From Bacteroidota bacterium (lineage in GTDB: Bacteria; Bacteroidota; Ignavibacteria; UBA10030): DNA of 64,000 nucleotides. The position numbers were made by a program, and so were the translations under genes. Of the stretch, positions 10,369 to 18,907 are shown one piece after another; position 1 is the stretch's first letter, and each line of letters opens with the position of its first letter. The stretch lies in assembly GCA_026416125.1 (NCBI GenBank), contig JAOAFT010000007.1, positions 42,291 to 106,290 on the forward strand, in the 5' to 3' direction. The notes below the pieces were generated by a model that was not told the DNA's origin, did not search any database, and was given only the letters and a program-made list of their open reading frames with translations.

Positions 10369-11712
10369 ATGCAACTTGAATCTCTTATTGGTCATACATT
10401 TGAGGTGCTTCTCCAGATTATTGCTCAACTCCGCCGACCACAAGGCATACCACCTGATAATCTCCTCGATTCTTTTTTTCGTGCTCGCAAGTATTTAGGT
10501 TCAAATGATCGTAAGTTCATTGCTGGTAATGTCTATGCAGCGTTACGGTTTTACTACCAAGCTGAACATCGTGTTTCGTATGCCCTGAAGAATTTTCACG
10601 GTGAAATATTTGAAGAGGATCGACTGTTCCTCATCCTCATGACAACAATGTCAAGCGAAAGTGTATCATACTCACAGTGGGAACCTCTCTGTATGAAATT
10701 TCTAAGAGGATCTCATGTCCGCCAGTATGTTCCAAAACTCATAGAAGTTCTTAAGCACTACGAAGTACCATCGTTTTTGAATATTATCGATGAGATAGCA
10801 CTTACTTATTCATATCCTCATTGGATGGTTGAGCGATTTCTGAGTCAGTATGGAGAAGATGGAACTCGAAAGTTATGTGCTGCTTTGAACGAGCCGGCAC
10901 CGATTACAATTCGAGTGAATACATTGAAAACGACAGTAGAACAGTGCCGTGAACGATTATTGTCTGAAGGTGTTTATACTGAACGTACTCAGTACACACC
11001 ACACGGGTTATACTTGATGAAACGAATAAGTGCCTTTTCCCTTCAAACATTCCGCGATGGTTGGTTCGAGGTACAGGATGAAGGAAGTCAACTCGTAGCA
11101 TACTGTGTGAATCCAAAACCCACAGAAAAAGTTCTTGATGCGTGTGCTGGGGCTGGTGGAAAGACATTAGCGTTTGCCGCATTGATGGAAAATCGAGGTG
11201 AAATTATTGCTACTGATATCAACCCTATTCGTTTGCAGGAATTACGGAAACGTGCTCGACGCGCTGGTGTTCATAATGTTCGCATTATCGAGATTAACAC
11301 GTTGGAAGAGCTCCATGGCACCTTTAGAGAGTATTTTTCGATTGTCTTTGTAGATGCACCCTGTACAGGACTCGGTACAATACGGAGAAATCCAGGGTTA
11401 AAACTCAGCGTGACTCCAGAGACGGTCATCGAAGTACAAGAAAAGCAACGAGCGATTCTAACAGCAGTTGCACCACTAGTTCGAGTCAACGGTGTACTCG
11501 TCTATGCAACGTGCAGTATCCTCAAGGAGGAAAACGAAAATCAAATTGGGTGGTTTATTGAACGGAATCGGAATTTTGTACCTCATTCACCAACAGTGAG
11601 TAGATTGTGTGCAACACTTCAGAGCATTAGTGACACTTCGCACTACTTGTTACTACCACATATTCATGCAACTGATGGATTTTACATTGCATGGATGCGA
11701 CGAGTTCGTTGA
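10369..11712 (+). CDS. RsmB/NOP-family RNA (cytosine-5-)-methyltransferase
   Basis: 447 residues. The N-terminal part resembles the NusB-like RNA-binding region of RsmB. The C-terminal Rossmann SAM domain has VLDACAGAGGKT (motif I), VDAPCTGLG (motif IV cysteine) and YATCSILKEENE (motif VI, with the nucleophilic cysteine). RsmB methylates C967 of 16S rRNA in E. coli. The two-cysteine arrangement and the overall length fit that family, but the exact rRNA position is not proven here. It starts 36 bases after the kinase gene with no obvious terminator between. Confidence 0.85.
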   Translation: MQLESLIGHTFEVLLQIIAQLRRPQGIPPDNLLDSFFRARKYLGSNDRKFIAGNVYAALRFYYQAEHRVSYALKNFHGEIFEEDRLFLILMTTMSSESVSYSQWEPLCMKFLRGSHVRQYVPKLIEVLKHYEVPSFLNIIDEIALTYSYPHWMVERFLSQYGEDGTRKLCAALNEPAPITIRVNTLKTTVEQCRERLLSEGVYTERTQYTPHGLYLMKRISAFSLQTFRDGWFEVQDEGSQLVAYCVNPKPTEKVLDACAGAGGKTLAFAALMENRGEIIATDINPIRLQELRKRARRAGVHNVRIIEINTLEELHGTFREYFSIVFVDAPCTGLGTIRRNPGLKLSVTPETVIEVQEKQRAILTAVAPLVRVNGVLVYATCSILKEENENQIGWFIERNRNFVPHSPTVSRLCATLQSISDTSHYLLLPHIHATDGFYIAWMRRVR

Positions 11713-11781
11713 TTCTGCAAATATCTTTTCATACAATTGACATAGAATAGAGTGAAATTGTTTAACAAATGGGACGGAACT

Positions 11782-12294
11782 ATGCGTTATAGCGTTATCA
11801 TTCTAAGTGTTTTACTTTTTATGTGCGGTTGTACACAGCCATCTGCTGAACAACTGTTTGAAAAAGCACAAGGTGCTCAAAAAGCACAGCTCATAGATGA
11901 AGCACTCGAAACATACATTGAATTGATTCGCTTGTACCCTGATAGTACACAAACACCAGATGCATACTATGCAGTTGGATTTTTATACCAGAATTATAAG
12001 AACGATGTTCGTACGGCACTTACTTACTACAAAACGTTGGTTGAGAAATTTCCATCACATCCAACTGCATCAAATGCTGCGTTCATTATTGGATTCCTTT
12101 ATGCAAATGAGTTAAAGCAGTACGATTCTGCAAAACTTGCATATGAACTATTTTTAGAGCGTTATCCCGATAGTCCTGTAGGCCTAATAGAATCTGCACG
12201 GGAAGAACTGAAGAACCTCGGTAAAGATCCTACGACGATATTGAGTGAAGCACAACAATCAAAACATCAAACATCGAAACGGCTCAAGAAGTAA
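11782..12294 (+). CDS. TPR-repeat lipoprotein
   Basis: About 170 residues from the ATG at 11782, preceded by GGGACGGA. A GTG at 11752 would add ten residues before the signal, which is less likely. The signal-type N-terminus ends in LLFMCGCTQ, giving an acylated Cys. The rest is tetratricopeptide-like helices with aromatic/alanine spacing, such as DAYYAVGFLYQNYKND and NAAFIIGFLYANEL. The layout resembles BamD/YbgF-type envelope scaffolds, but no specific match is claimed. It abuts the DUF58 gene with zero spacing. Confidence 0.75.
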   Translation: MRYSVIILSVLLFMCGCTQPSAEQLFEKAQGAQKAQLIDEALETYIELIRLYPDSTQTPDAYYAVGFLYQNYKNDVRTALTYYKTLVEKFPSHPTASNAAFIIGFLYANELKQYDSAKLAYELFLERYPDSPVGLIESAREELKNLGKDPTTILSEAQQSKHQTSKRLKK

Positions 12295-13191
12295 ATGGAA
12301 GAGTACATACAGTACCTTCGCCCTGAAACAATTGCACAGATAACGTCGATGGAACTCCGCGCTCGTTTTGTGGTCGAAGGTTTTATTACGGGATTGCACC
12401 GCAGTCCGTACCATGGGTTTAGCGTTGAGTTCTCTGAGCATCGGCAGTACCTTCCCGGCGATGAACTTAAACGAATCGATTGGAAAGTGTATGCGAAAAC
12501 AGATCGATTTTTCGTGAAACAGTATGAAGAAGAAACAAATGTTAAAACATACATCGTTCTCGATGCAAGTCGCTCCATGGCATACGCCTCAGAAGGACGA
12601 ATAACGAAATTTCAGTATGCAACATACCTTGCTGCTGCACTTGCATACTTAATGATGGAACAAAGAGATGCAGTTGGACTTACGTTATTCGATGATCGTC
12701 TTCGATTATCGTTACCACCACGTGGTACGAAGGTGTACCTGAAACAAATTCTCATTGAGCTTGAACGCGCCATTCCTTCAAGTTCGACAGAAACAGCCAA
12801 AGCGCTCCATACGTTAGCAGAACAAATTCGTCGGCGCGGCTTAGTCGTTGTACTCAGCGATTTATTCGATGAACCGACGAGTATTATTCGTGCACTGAAG
12901 CATTTTCGATACAAAGGGAATGAAGTTATTGTACTGCAAGTGATCGATCCTCTGGAACGAAGTTTTGCGTTTGGTGCAGATGCTGTGTTTCGTGATATGG
13001 AAACACAAGAAGAACTCATGACACAACCATGGCACATACAACATGCATATCAACATGCTTTGAAAGAACATATCGATCAGATTCAGCAAGCGTGTCGAGA
13101 TGTTTCTATTGATTACGTTCTGCTCGAGACGACAGTTCCATTTAATGTGGCACTTCTTGAGTATCTTCATAAGAGGATACGTATGCAATAG
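12295..13191 (+). CDS. DUF58 domain protein (vWA-like)
   Basis: 298 residues of the DUF58 family. Diagnostic motifs are the GFSVEFSEHRQYLPGDE segment near 42-58, then RIDWKVYAKTDRFFVKQYEEE, and a von Willebrand A-like MIDAS start, VLDASRSMAY. DUF58 proteins usually sit beside a MoxR AAA+ ATPase and act as chaperone-like or metal-linked factors; no MoxR gene is adjacent here. The ATG directly follows the TAA of the TPR lipoprotein, so both are translated together. The cellular role is not known from sequence. Confidence 0.85.
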   Translation: MEEYIQYLRPETIAQITSMELRARFVVEGFITGLHRSPYHGFSVEFSEHRQYLPGDELKRIDWKVYAKTDRFFVKQYEEETNVKTYIVLDASRSMAYASEGRITKFQYATYLAAALAYLMMEQRDAVGLTLFDDRLRLSLPPRGTKVYLKQILIELERAIPSSSTETAKALHTLAEQIRRRGLVVVLSDLFDEPTSIIRALKHFRYKGNEVIVLQVIDPLERSFAFGADAVFRDMETQEELMTQPWHIQHAYQHALKEHIDQIQQACRDVSIDYVLLETTVPFNVALLEYLHKRIRMQ

Positions 13192-13254
13192 TGAGCATCG
13201 ACTGAACAAAACGATGCATCGTACGTATGTGATTTTATTTATGAAAGGAATAGT

Positions 13255-14202
13255 ATGAATAACAGCCAGTACCGCAAACTCATTATTGTAGGTTCGGGGC
13301 CTGCTGGTTTAACAGCAGCGTTATATGCAGCACGCGCTAATTTGACTCCGCTTGTGTTTGAAGGAATTCAACCTGGAGGTCAACTTACAATTACAACAGA
13401 AGTCGAAAATTTCCCCGGTTTTCCTGATGGTATTACAGGTCCTGAACTAATGGATCGTCTTCGAAGACAGGCTATAAAATTTGGTGCAGAAACAGTCTTT
13501 AAATCAGTAGAGAGCGTAGATTTTTCCAAGCGCCCATTTACCCTCGTTGCAGAAGGGAAGTCGTACATAGCAGATGCTGTGATCGTTGCTACAGGGGCAA
13601 GTGCAAAATTTCTTGGATTGCCATCAGAAAAAGAATACATGGGCTATGGTGTATCAGCGTGTGCAACATGCGATGGCTTCTTTTTTAAGAATCAACATGT
13701 AGCAGTAGTGGGTGGTGGTGATACGGCAATGGAAGAAGCACTCTACCTCACGCGACACGCAGCAAAAGTTACTGTCATTCACAGGAGGAATGAACTTCGT
13801 GCATCAAAAGTTATGCAAGAGCGGGCAAAGAAAAATCCTAAGATTGAGTTTCTCTGGGATACAATTGTGGAAGAAGTACTCGGAACTACAACTGCAGGTC
13901 AAAAACGTTTAACAGGACTTCGGTTAAAGAATGTAAAAACAGGGGTACTCACTGATTTTCAGTGTGATGGGCTTTTTCTCGCAATAGGTCATCAACCAAA
14001 TACATCGTTATTCCAAGGCCAATTGGAATTAACTCCGTTAGGTTATATCGTCACTAAACCACACAGTACTGAAACGAGTGTTCCAGGTATTTTTGCAGCA
14101 GGAGATGTTGCAGATCCAAAGTACCGTCAAGCTGTGAGTGCTGCAGGTACAGGTTGTATGGCAGCACTAGATGCGGAACGCTTTCTTGCAGAACACGAGT
14201 AA
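13255..14202 (+). CDS. trxB: Thioredoxin-disulfide reductase
   Basis: A 315-residue flavoprotein that reduces thioredoxin with NADPH in the cytoplasm. The FAD motif GSGPAGLTAALYAARA begins at 13. The redox-active pair is in CATC (136-139), and the NADPH motif VGGGDTAMEEA follows near 152. The C-terminal FAD site is GIFAAGDV. Length and order match low-molecular-weight bacterial TrxB. Start ATG at 13255, with AAAGGA upstream. Confidence 0.96.
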   Translation: MNNSQYRKLIIVGSGPAGLTAALYAARANLTPLVFEGIQPGGQLTITTEVENFPGFPDGITGPELMDRLRRQAIKFGAETVFKSVESVDFSKRPFTLVAEGKSYIADAVIVATGASAKFLGLPSEKEYMGYGVSACATCDGFFFKNQHVAVVGGGDTAMEEALYLTRHAAKVTVIHRRNELRASKVMQERAKKNPKIEFLWDTIVEEVLGTTTAGQKRLTGLRLKNVKTGVLTDFQCDGLFLAIGHQPNTSLFQGQLELTPLGYIVTKPHSTETSVPGIFAAGDVADPKYRQAVSAAGTGCMAALDAERFLAEHE

Positions 14203-14268
14203 TTTTACTCTTGATCTTCGCACAGCTACCCCACCACTGGTCAAACTTGATTGCTTTCTTTTTTCACG

Positions 14269-14295
14269 TTGACTTTCCAACCTCTATTTTATAAT
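14269..14295 (+). promoter_or_regulatory. Possible sigma-70 promoter of the sppA gene
   Basis: TTGACT at 14269-14274 and a perfect TATAAT at 14290-14295, but the spacer is only 15 bases, shorter than the preferred 16-18. It lies in the 155-base gap before sppA, about 60 bases from the ATG. Position supports it; spacing weakens it. Confidence 0.35.
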
Positions 14296-14357
14296 TTGTT
14301 CGAAAATATTGCGTTCGTTTAGTTCCAATCTTAACAGATATATCATCAAAGGATTCT

Positions 14358-15260
14358 ATGGCAATGTCGAAGACAACGAAGTGGATTCTAGGTATTCTGA
14401 GTGCTTTCTTTCTTTGTACGGTGCTTCTCGTAACTTTTCTTGTAGTTTCAATTTTTGAAGAGGATGATGATGAATCACTAGCAACAACTGGTAGTAAAGT
14501 TGCAATCGTTGAAGTTAAAGAAACCATCGTGTCACCAGAGGAGACGGTGCGACTGTTGAAAAAGTATCGCGAGCATTCGTCAGTAAAAGCGATCGTTTTA
14601 CGTGTCGAATCACCAGGTGGTGGTGTGGCAGCGAGCCAAGAAATCTATGAAGAAGTAAAAAAAACACGATCTTTCAAGCCAGTCGTTGTTTCGATGGGCT
14701 CTATTGCAGCAAGTGGTGGGTACTACATTTCCTGTGGTGCTACTAAAATCGTAGCTAATCCTGGAACAATCACAGGTAGTATAGGTGTTATTATAAATTT
14801 TATTCACTTCAAAGAGTTGCTTGAGAAAATCGGCATCGATGAAACAACAATAAAGTCAGGAAAACTTAAGGATGCAGGATCACCATTTCGAAAGATGACA
14901 GAAGAAGAAAAGAAATTTTTTGGTGAGTTACTTACTGATGTGTATGAGCAATTTGTTGCAGTTGTAGTGGAAGAACGCAAATTGCCACGAGCCACTGTTC
15001 TAAAGTATGCTGATGGTCGTGTATTTACTGGCAAGCAAGCGTACGCCTATGGCTTTGTCGATACACTTGGTACTCTCGAAGATGCAATTACAATTGCAGC
15101 TGGTTTAGGTGGAATTGAAGGGAAACCAAAAGTTATTAAAGAACAAAAACGGAAATCGTTGCTCGAGCGACTCCTTGGTGATGCGACTTCGAGCTTCCAA
15201 CACCTTAAAAGTGAAATTGTGTACCAACCAATTCTTCAGTATAAATTTATTGCTCCGTGA
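14358..15260 (+). CDS. sppA: Signal peptide peptidase SppA, short (36K) form
   Basis: A 300-residue S49-family serine protease. An N-terminal membrane anchor (about 9-32) is followed by a periplasmic protease domain. The nucleophile is Ser119 in SMGSIAASGGYY, and the general base is probably Lys171 in GKLKDAGSPF. The ESPGGGVAASQE loop near 84-95 is typical. SppA cleaves leftover signal peptides in the membrane. An alternative ATG lies two codons downstream. The HU gene follows after 16 bases. Confidence 0.9.
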   Translation: MAMSKTTKWILGILSAFFLCTVLLVTFLVVSIFEEDDDESLATTGSKVAIVEVKETIVSPEETVRLLKKYREHSSVKAIVLRVESPGGGVAASQEIYEEVKKTRSFKPVVVSMGSIAASGGYYISCGATKIVANPGTITGSIGVIINFIHFKELLEKIGIDETTIKSGKLKDAGSPFRKMTEEEKKFFGELLTDVYEQFVAVVVEERKLPRATVLKYADGRVFTGKQAYAYGFVDTLGTLEDAITIAAGLGGIEGKPKVIKEQKRKSLLERLLGDATSSFQHLKSEIVYQPILQYKFIAP

Positions 15261-15276
15261 GTGAGAAGGAGGACCT

Positions 15277-15585
15277 GTGACAAAAGCAGACATTGTAGAT
15301 GTTATTGCATCAGCAACTGGACTGACGAAAGTAGAGACTGAAGCAGTGGTCGATGGGTTTATTCAAACTGTTATTCAAGCAATGAAAGAGGGTAAGAACA
15401 TTGAAATACGTGGATTTGGGAGTTTCAAGGTAAAGAAACGGAAAGGGCGCATAGCACGGAATCCTCGAACAGGTGAACAAGTGAAAGTTGATGATCACTA
15501 TGTACCATACTTCAAAGTTTCAAAGGAGATGAAGCAGGTTGTGAATGAGAGTATGAAGCGACTCAACGAGTCAAAACAATTATAG
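15277..15585 (+). CDS. HU-family DNA-binding protein
   Basis: A 102-residue nucleoid protein of the HU/IHF family. The body is typical, with helices MTKADIVDVIA and a beta-arm containing GFGSFKVKKRKGR, ARNPRTGEQV. The C-terminus is about ten residues longer than E. coli HU. GTG start at 15277 behind a near-perfect AAGGAGG. HU bends and compacts DNA; here it may be co-transcribed with sppA. Confidence 0.93.
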   Translation: MTKADIVDVIASATGLTKVETEAVVDGFIQTVIQAMKEGKNIEIRGFGSFKVKKRKGRIARNPRTGEQVKVDDHYVPYFKVSKEMKQVVNESMKRLNESKQL

Positions 15586-15638
15586 TACTAGCGCTTGCTG
15601 AAGAATACAAATTCACTAACTGAAAGGAGACGAACACT

Positions 15639-15734
15639 ATGCCTTGTGGTCGGAAACGTAAACGGCACAAGATGGCGACGCATAAGCGGAAAAAGCGATT
15701 ACGGAAGATGCGTCATAAAAAGAAGATCCGTTAG
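15639..15734 (+). CDS. 31-residue AURKAIP1/COX24-type small ribosomal protein
   Basis: A 31-residue, extremely basic peptide (MPCGRKRKRHKMATHKRKK then RLRKMRHKKKIR) preceded by AAAGGAGA at 15623-15630. It matches the tiny AURKAIP1/COX24 domain proteins of Bacteroidota, homologous to mitochondrial ribosomal protein mS38 and actinobacterial bS22. A role in the small ribosomal subunit is therefore likely. It is easily missed because of its size. It lies between HU and a YtxH gene. Confidence 0.8.
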   Translation: MPCGRKRKRHKMATHKRKKRLRKMRHKKKIR

Positions 15735-15838
15735 TGTGGGTAAGGGGTTGTTTCCTGCCTTCTGCACCTAACAGCGTGGTAACAGCCCCTCACGTCAAGT
15801 ATTTTTCGAAACTATTAATTTTGTATATGGAGGTTATT

Positions 15839-16165
15839 ATGGCTGACGATAACAATGGAATGGCAAAGGGACTCATTATTGGGTTTATAGCAGGAAGTAT
15901 TGTTGGTGCAGCAATTGCATTACTCTATGCACCAAAATCTGGAAAAGAGCTTCGTGCTGATATACGCGAGAAAGCAAGTGATATTCTCGACGATGCTCGA
16001 GAATACACAGAGCGTGCAAAAGCTAAAGCGGTCGAAATTATCAACGAAGGGAAAGAAAAGGCAGCATCGCTCATTGATGATGCTCGGCGACGTGCTAACG
16101 ATATAATGGATGATGCTGAACGCATTTTAAAGGATGCGCGTAACAGAGAGGAAAAGAATGCTTAA
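15839..16165 (+). CDS. YtxH domain envelope protein
   Basis: A 108-residue protein. One membrane segment (GLIIGFIAGSIVGAAIALLYAP, about 9-30) is followed by the YtxH signature APKSGKELRADI, then a long alanine/aspartate/arginine-rich coiled coil. ATG at 15839 with TGGAGG upstream; an upstream GTG at 15734 would add an implausible N-terminus that begins inside the previous stop. YtxH proteins are often general-stress related, with unknown biochemistry. The next gene is DUF948-like, a frequent neighbour. Confidence 0.82.
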   Translation: MADDNNGMAKGLIIGFIAGSIVGAAIALLYAPKSGKELRADIREKASDILDDAREYTERAKAKAVEIINEGKEKAASLIDDARRRANDIMDDAERILKDARNREEKNA

Positions 16166-16207
16166 TTCACCTACTCGAACGCATACCACGACAAGAAAGG
16201 ACAAACC

Positions 16208-16588
16208 GTGGACACATTAATCCAAGGAGCAACACTTGTTGCACTCACGTGTGTCTCTGCACTCTGTATATACCTTATCGTTGTACTTAGGAAAATCAAA
16301 ACGGTGTTGGAATTACTCCACACCGAACTTGCAGAGCTATCCCAACGACTTAAACCGTTGTTAGAGAATTTAACAATAGCATCAGAGAAATTCCGTTCTG
16401 TAGCATCGAAAATCGACGACCAAGTAACTATGGTTCATGGTGTTTTTGTGTCGCTTCGTAAAATCGTAAACAACGTTCAACTTTTTGAAGAACGGATCTT
16501 AAATATACTTGAAGAACCGTTTCGAAGCGTTAGTTCTGTGTTCAGTACGATTTTGAAGTACCTAGGTTTCATATTCGGGAAGCGATAG
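16208..16588 (+). CDS. DUF948-like small membrane protein
   Basis: 126 residues with one N-terminal membrane helix (about 6-26), then an amphipathic coiled-coil region (LLHTELAELSQRLKPLLENL) resembling DUF948 proteins. GTG start at 16208 with AAAGGA upstream. Its place right after YtxH supports an envelope/stress role. Function unknown. Confidence 0.6.
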   Translation: MDTLIQGATLVALTCVSALCIYLIVVLRKIKTVLELLHTELAELSQRLKPLLENLTIASEKFRSVASKIDDQVTMVHGVFVSLRKIVNNVQLFEERILNILEEPFRSVSSVFSTILKYLGFIFGKR

Positions 16589-16717
16589 CAATGTAGGTAG
16601 TAGGAGTTGAGTAAGTTCATCTTCGAACGGTGCTGCGTATCCATAATATATACACGCTGCAGGCATTTACTAGTATTTTCATTGTCTTATAAATTTTTTT
16701 GTTGAGGAGGAAAAGCC

Positions 16718-18826
16718 TTGTCTAAAACAATCGCAAAGGAATACACTGTCGATAAAATTCGCAACATTGCACTCATAGGTCATGGTGGTTCCGGAAAGAC
16801 AACGATGACTGAATCAATGTTGTTTGTGTCAGGAACGATAACACGCATGGGACGTGTTGATGATGGTACTACAATTTCAGATTACCATCCTGATGAAATC
16901 GAGAGGAAAATATCAATCAACACCTCATTGCTGTTTACAGATTGGCATGGTGTGAAGATTAATATTCTCGACACCCCTGGATACACAGACTTTATTGGTG
17001 AGGTTATTGGTGCGCTTCGAGTTACCGATCTTGCTGTAATTCTTACGAAAGCTGTCGAAGGAGTTGAAGTTGGAACAGAAATAGTATGGGAGTACACTAA
17101 ACAAAACGCTATTCCGGCACTATTTGTTGTAAATAGGCTAGATAATGAAAATGCAGAGTTCGATCGTGTTGTCTCAATGGCAAAGGAACGATTTGGTCAT
17201 GACGTTGTCGTTGCACAGTTCCCTGTGAATCAAGGGTTACCATTCGATACAGTGATTGATGTGGTTCGCATGAAGCTCTTGAAGTTTCAACGCGATGGGA
17301 GTGGAAGGTTCACTGAAACCGACATTCCCGATGAATTCAAAGAAAAAGCATCGCACCTCCATGAAGAGCTTATTGAAAAAGTTGCTGAAACAGATGAAGA
17401 GTTAATGAATAAATTTTTTGAAGTTGGAACGTTAGAAGGTAATGATTTAGAAGTTGGCTTACGGCGTGCTTTGTTGCAGCGAAAAATATTCCCAATGTTT
17501 TGTACTTCTGCAGTCCTCGGAATTGGTATTGCTCCACTCCTCCAATTTATAGCACATTACGGTCCTTCTCCAAAAGATCGCGGTCCTGTTAAAGCAGTAC
17601 GACCAGTAGACAAGTCGGATGTCCTGGTCGATATGGAAAAAGTCCAGGATCCATCTCTCTTTGTCTTTAAAACAGTTGCAGAGGAACATGTGGGCGAATT
17701 TTCGTTTTTTAGAGTATATAGTGGTGTAATTACTCCGGGGATCGATTTAGTCAACCAATCGAATGGAAAACCTGAACGTCTTGGGCAGATTTTTGTTATG
17801 CGTGGGAAGGAACGAATTGAAGTGCCTAAATTGCATGCTGGTGATTTAGGTGCTGTTGTAAAATTGAAAGATACACATACAAATAATACACTCAGCAATT
17901 CTGCCTTCCCTGTGCTTTACCCTGCAATTACCTTTCCAGAACCAGTCATCCGTATGGCAATTAAGTCAAAGGCTAAGGGAGATGAAGACAAGATTGCTAA
18001 TGGCCTTCATGCGCTGCATGAAGAAGATCCGACTTTTGTAGTAACTGTCGATGGGAAGTTGAATCAAACACTCATCGCTGGGCAAGGCGAGTTACATCTC
18101 CTCATTGTTACAAAGCGTTTAAAAGAACGGTTTGGTGTTGACGTTGAATTAACGGAGCCAAAAATTCCATACAAAGAAGCGATTCGTGCAGTAGTCCCAG
18201 ATGCTGAGTACAAGCACAAAAAGCAAACAGGTGGCCGAGGGCAGTATGGCCATGTCCATTTGAAATTGGAGCCATTACCACGTGGCAAAGGATTTGAATT
18301 TGTTGATGCTATTGTTGGTGGTGTTGTTCCAGGACGATTTGTACCAGCAGTTGAGAAAGGTGTCCTCGAAGCAATGCAGAAAGGTGTCCTTGCTGGGTAT
18401 GAGGTTGTTGATGTTCGCGTAACGCTCTTTGATGGTACGTATCACTCCGTTGATTCCGATGAGCACTCATTTAAAATAGCTGGTTCGATGGCTTTTAAGA
18501 AAGGATTCATGGAAGGGAAACCGGTTTTGCTTGAACCAATTAATGAGGTCGAAGTAATCGTACCAGAAGAGTACATGGGGGATGTGATGGGTGACCTTTC
18601 GAGTCGTCGTGGGAAAATTCAAGGGATGGAAGCTGAAGGACACTTCCAAAAAATTAAAGCGCTCGTACCAATGTCAGAACTCCATAAGTATTCAACAGTC
18701 CTTCGTTCAATGACACAAGGACGCGGCTTCTATAGGACGAAATTTTCACACTACGATGAAATGCCAAAAGAACTTGCTGAAAAAGTAATTGAAGCTAGTG
18801 AGAAAGCGAAAGAAGAAGAAGAATAG
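16718..18826 (+). CDS. Elongation factor G-like translational GTPase (EF-G-2 type)
   Basis: 702 residues with the five-domain EF-G plan. The P-loop is GHGGSGKT (21-28) instead of the GHVDHGKT or AHIDAGKT of canonical EF-Tu/EF-G; this Gly-Ser form is typical of EF-G-2/FusA2 paralogues. The switch I consensus RGITI is replaced by RKISI (63-67). G3 is DTPG (85-88) and G4 is NRLD (139-142). Domain IV carries KKQTGGRGQYGHV. TTG start at 16718, supported by GAGGAGG at 16704-16710. It is not next to rpsL/rpsG/tuf, also suggesting it is the second EF-G. Its cellular task is unknown. Confidence 0.88.
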   Translation: MSKTIAKEYTVDKIRNIALIGHGGSGKTTMTESMLFVSGTITRMGRVDDGTTISDYHPDEIERKISINTSLLFTDWHGVKINILDTPGYTDFIGEVIGALRVTDLAVILTKAVEGVEVGTEIVWEYTKQNAIPALFVVNRLDNENAEFDRVVSMAKERFGHDVVVAQFPVNQGLPFDTVIDVVRMKLLKFQRDGSGRFTETDIPDEFKEKASHLHEELIEKVAETDEELMNKFFEVGTLEGNDLEVGLRRALLQRKIFPMFCTSAVLGIGIAPLLQFIAHYGPSPKDRGPVKAVRPVDKSDVLVDMEKVQDPSLFVFKTVAEEHVGEFSFFRVYSGVITPGIDLVNQSNGKPERLGQIFVMRGKERIEVPKLHAGDLGAVVKLKDTHTNNTLSNSAFPVLYPAITFPEPVIRMAIKSKAKGDEDKIANGLHALHEEDPTFVVTVDGKLNQTLIAGQGELHLLIVTKRLKERFGVDVELTEPKIPYKEAIRAVVPDAEYKHKKQTGGRGQYGHVHLKLEPLPRGKGFEFVDAIVGGVVPGRFVPAVEKGVLEAMQKGVLAGYEVVDVRVTLFDGTYHSVDSDEHSFKIAGSMAFKKGFMEGKPVLLEPINEVEVIVPEEYMGDVMGDLSSRRGKIQGMEAEGHFQKIKALVPMSELHKYSTVLRSMTQGRGFYRTKFSHYDEMPKELAEKVIEASEKAKEEEE

Positions 18827-18852
18827 TTTCGTCAAAGTATTTCAAGAAGAGA

Positions 18853-18896
18853 GGGACTGTGTAGTCGCTCCATGCGACACATAGTCCTTTTTTTAT
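18853..18896 (+). terminator. Rho-independent terminator after the EF-G-like gene
   Basis: An imperfect hairpin (GGACTGTGTAGTCGC against GCGACACATAGTCC) is directly followed by seven T. It lies 27 bases after the EF-G-like stop and 12 bases before the next reading frame, so that frame is probably separated from this transcript. Confidence 0.8.
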
Positions 18897-18907
18897 AGTA
18901 ATTTTTT

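Noticed and set aside
11737..11765. TTGACA before the TPR lipoprotein gene as a promoter
   Set aside because: The -35 is perfect, but no acceptable -10 lies 16-18 bases downstream (GTTTAA at best), and the start would be too near the ATG.
12612..13037. A 141-codon open frame on the - strand
   Set aside because: It lies wholly inside the DUF58 gene, has low-complexity Ser/Arg composition and no ribosome site. It is an antisense shadow. The same applies to - strand frames at 9912-10286, 22065-22451 and 54784-55173.
15734..15838. N-terminal extension of the YtxH gene from GTG 15734
   Set aside because: The extension overlaps the preceding stop, has no ribosome site and encodes residues unlike YtxH. 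The ATG at 15839 has a good site.
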